The notes beneath the pieces were generated by a model that saw only the letters and a list, made by a program, of their open reading frames with translations, was not told where the DNA came from and ran no database searches. A stretch of DNA of 35,924 bases from CAYZAK01 sp964476445. Lineage in GTDB: Bacteria > CG03 > SLGR01 > JAGXOG01. The stretch lies in NCBI GenBank assembly GCA_964476445.1, contig CAYZAK010000014.1:1-35924 (forward strand), written 5' to 3'. Within the stretch, counting starts at the first letter, position 1. Each line of letters starts with the position of its first letter. This document shows positions 34,309 through 35,924 of this stretch, in pieces. Position numbers and translations under genes: made by a program.

Positions 34309-35691
34309 ATGGATGCTCCAAATTACTTTTTTTATTATATATTAAAAATTATAATTAGATTTATTGTTTTTCTACCCCCAAAAATTGCTTTAAAAACAGG
34401 AAGGTTGCTGGGGATGACAGCGTATCTTTTAGTCTCATCCAGAAAAAGAATAACCTGTCAAAATTTAAACAGGGCATTCCCTGAGAAAAATAAAAAATGG
34501 ATCCAAAAAACGGCCCGGGAGGTATTTAAAAATTTTGGAAGCAATATGGTAGAGTTTTTTAAATATGCATCCGGCCGGTTTTCGGGACGGGTTGTCTTTA
34601 GCGGCCCCAAAAAAATGCCCGATGGTTCCAATGGGGTAATATTTTTAACCGGACACATGGGGAACTGGGAAATTGCCGGACTTTCGCTGTCCGCCGCCAA
34701 CTACAGTGTTTTTCCTGTATATAAAAAAATAAGTAATCCAGCCGTTGATAAGTTGATGAATGAACTTCGAGGAGCTTACGGTGCCCGGCCAATTTCATAC
34801 AAAGGAGGTGCCAGAAAAGCCTTAAGGATAATAAAAAATAGGGGTAATATAGGGGTACTGATAGACCAGCGTATATCCAGCGGAATTCCGTACCCTTTTT
34901 TTAACCGGCCTGTGTGGATTACTCATTTTAATTCCCTTATTGCCCGGAGTACCGGGAGCAAAGTGTATCCTATTTACAGTTATCATGAAAACAAAAAGAT
35001 AAGAGTTGTCTGTGAAAATCCGCTGAAATTGTCAAAAACTTCCGATTCGGTGAAAGATGTTCTAATTAATACCCAAAAGCAGATCTCCTGGATAGAAAAA
35101 AAAGTGAAGGCCAATCCTGAAGAATGGTTCTGGATGCATAATTTTTGGAAGGATACCTGGCCGGTTATATTTTTAGACCGGGATGGGACCATAAATAAAG
35201 ATCACGGTTATGTAAGCAAAAAAGATAATCTTGAGTTTATACCGGGAGTGTTTAAAGCTTTAAGAAATTTTAGAAAAAATGGGTATATACTGGTAGTTGT
35301 TACCAACCAGTCCGGGATTGCCCGGGGTTATTACACCGAACGGGACTACAAAAATTTAAATTCATATTTTTTAAACCGTTTAAAACAAAAAGGGGTTGTC
35401 ATTGACAGAGTTTATTATTGCCCCCATCATCCGGATGATAACTGTAATTGCCGGAAGCCGCATCCGGGTATGGTACTAAAAGCAGGCCGTGAACTGAATT
35501 TACAGCTGGAAGATAGCTGGGTTATAGGAGATAAGGTGTCGGATATAGAATTAGGTATAAATTTAGGTTTAGGAACCGTACAAGTAGGGACTAAAACCGT
35601 AACGTCCGGAGAAGAAAACTTAAAACCGGATTACCTGGCCAGAGATCTTTTAGAAGCTTCTGAATATATTTTAAAAAATAGTAATGATTAG
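34309..35691 (+). CDS. LpxL-type acyltransferase fused to GmhB phosphatase
   Basis: A 460-aa fusion of two LPS enzymes. Residues 1-284 are a late lipid A acyltransferase: N-terminal membrane anchor (about 8-28), catalytic H-x4-E at His116/Glu121 (TGHMGNWE), IDQR, and the WFWMHNFW end where such proteins normally stop. Residues 286-460 are a HAD phosphatase: DRDGT with Asp290 and Asp292, VTNQSGIARG, the zinc Cys/His loop CPHHPDDNCNCRKPHPGM and GDKVSDIELG, all as in GmhB, which dephosphorylates heptose 1,7-bisphosphate. There is almost no linker. GmhB feeds the two heptosyltransferases upstream; LpxL completes lipid A. Overlaps lpxK by 8 bp. I know of no published example of this fusion. Confidence 0.9.
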   Translation: MDAPNYFFYYILKIIIRFIVFLPPKIALKTGRLLGMTAYLLVSSRKRITCQNLNRAFPEKNKKWIQKTAREVFKNFGSNMVEFFKYASGRFSGRVVFSGPKKMPDGSNGVIFLTGHMGNWEIAGLSLSAANYSVFPVYKKISNPAVDKLMNELRGAYGARPISYKGGARKALRIIKNRGNIGVLIDQRISSGIPYPFFNRPVWITHFNSLIARSTGSKVYPIYSYHENKKIRVVCENPLKLSKTSDSVKDVLINTQKQISWIEKKVKANPEEWFWMHNFWKDTWPVIFLDRDGTINKDHGYVSKKDNLEFIPGVFKALRNFRKNGYILVVVTNQSGIARGYYTERDYKNLNSYFLNRLKQKGVVIDRVYYCPHHPDDNCNCRKPHPGMVLKAGRELNLQLEDSWVIGDKVSDIELGINLGLGTVQVGTKTVTSGEENLKPDYLARDLLEASEYILKNSND

Positions 35692-35924
35692 AAGAATTAT
35701 TAAAATAATTGTATGGCCAATTTTATTTGTTTTATCCTGTTTTTACCGGGTTGGTATGGGCATTTATTTTAAAACTATAAAATCAAAAGAGGTAAAGGTG
35801 CCAGTTATAAGCGTGGGGAATATTACTCTGGGGGGGTCGGGTAAAACGCCCCTGGTCATGGAAATACTGAATTATCTACCCGATGGCTTAACCCCGGCTG
35901 TATTGAGCCGGGGTTACAAAAGAA
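35684..35924 (+). CDS. lpxK: Tetraacyldisaccharide 4'-kinase LpxK (partial, right edge)
   Basis: The first 80 codons of the lipid A 4'-kinase; the gene runs off the window. An N-terminal hydrophobic anchor (about 6-22) is followed by VISVGNITLGGSGKTP (about 41-56), the P-loop of LpxK with its typical GGSGKTP, and then AVLSRGYKR, a conserved early motif. ATG 35684 lies inside the 3' end of the LpxL-GmhB gene (8-bp overlap). It confirms that lipid A synthesis is encoded in this cluster. Confidence 0.92.
   Translation, partial: MIRRIIKIIVWPILFVLSCFYRVGMGIYFKTIKSKEVKVPVISVGNITLGGSGKTPLVMEILNYLPDGLTPAVLSRGYKR

Noticed and set aside
1..35924. CRISPR arrays, tRNA or rRNA genes, transposons, prophage or toxin-antitoxin pairs
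   Set aside because: No regularly spaced repeats, cloverleaf-like sequences, or related genes were seen. The window is dense co-directional housekeeping and envelope genes.

Overview
All 35.9 kb reads as one co-oriented (+ strand) stretch of bacterial chromosome. I count 34 protein genes, one of them cut by the right edge, plus one weaker 32-codon candidate. The DNA is AT-rich, with very AT-rich gaps between genes. No rRNA, tRNA, CRISPR array, transposase, integrase or phage gene was seen. The gene set mixes Firmicute-like features (rpmF-plsX-fab-acpP-fabF-rnc order, clostridial-type EtfAB, a SpoIID-domain protein) with a full lipopolysaccharide (LPS) toolkit: Kdo transferase, two heptosyltransferases, GmhB, LpxL, LpxK and O-antigen ligase-like proteins. 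That points to an outer-membrane-bearing (diderm) low-GC Firmicute. Halanaerobiales is my best guess and Negativicutes an alternative; this is inference, not a database match.

Layout. (1) 264-2619: two-gene ABC exporter behind a good sigma-A-type promoter. (2) 2751-9016: rpmF, plsX, fabH, fabD, fabG, acpP, fabF, rnc, the type II fatty acid elongation core. No fabZ or enoyl-ACP reductase lies in the window. (3) 9054-12226: acyl-CoA dehydrogenase, EtfB and an EtfA carrying an N-terminal 2x[4Fe-4S] ferredoxin domain, a set typical of electron-bifurcating enoyl/caffeyl-CoA reductases. (4) 12291-15149: a membrane-anchored protein resembling DUF3352 and a secreted SpoIID-domain protein. (5) 15187-20289: queA, tgt, an unknown 100-aa gene, yajC, secD, secF. 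(6) 20346-23270: a free-standing MetH reactivation-domain protein and a MetH lacking that domain; a 10-N assembly gap interrupts metH and breaks its frame. (7) 23274-35924: the LPS cluster: DUF374 acyltransferase, waaA, two GT9 heptosyltransferases, a GT2-like/GT4 fusion, a WaaE-like GT2, another GT2-like protein, a GT4, two tandem O-antigen ligase/polymerase paralogues, a 32-aa ORF candidate, an LpxL-GmhB fusion, and the start of lpxK.

How it fits together. Regions 2 and 7 are linked by chemistry: the fab genes make the acyl-ACPs used by LpxL, PlsX and lipid A synthesis, while waaA, the heptosyltransferases and GmhB build the inner core and the remaining transferases extend it. SecDF-YajC drives export. 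Most genes are 0-60 bp apart or overlap by 4-17 bp, so much of the window is probably transcribed as long polycistrons, with internal promoter candidates before rpmF and before the second O-antigen ligase paralogue.

Most worth checking: the LpxL-GmhB fusion, the GT2/GT4 fusion with a degraded GT2 DxD motif, the second ligase paralogue that has lost the paired His and seems to start from a leaderless promoter, the ferredoxin-fused EtfA, the separate MetH reactivation protein, and repeated 7-8 base G tracts inside genes.
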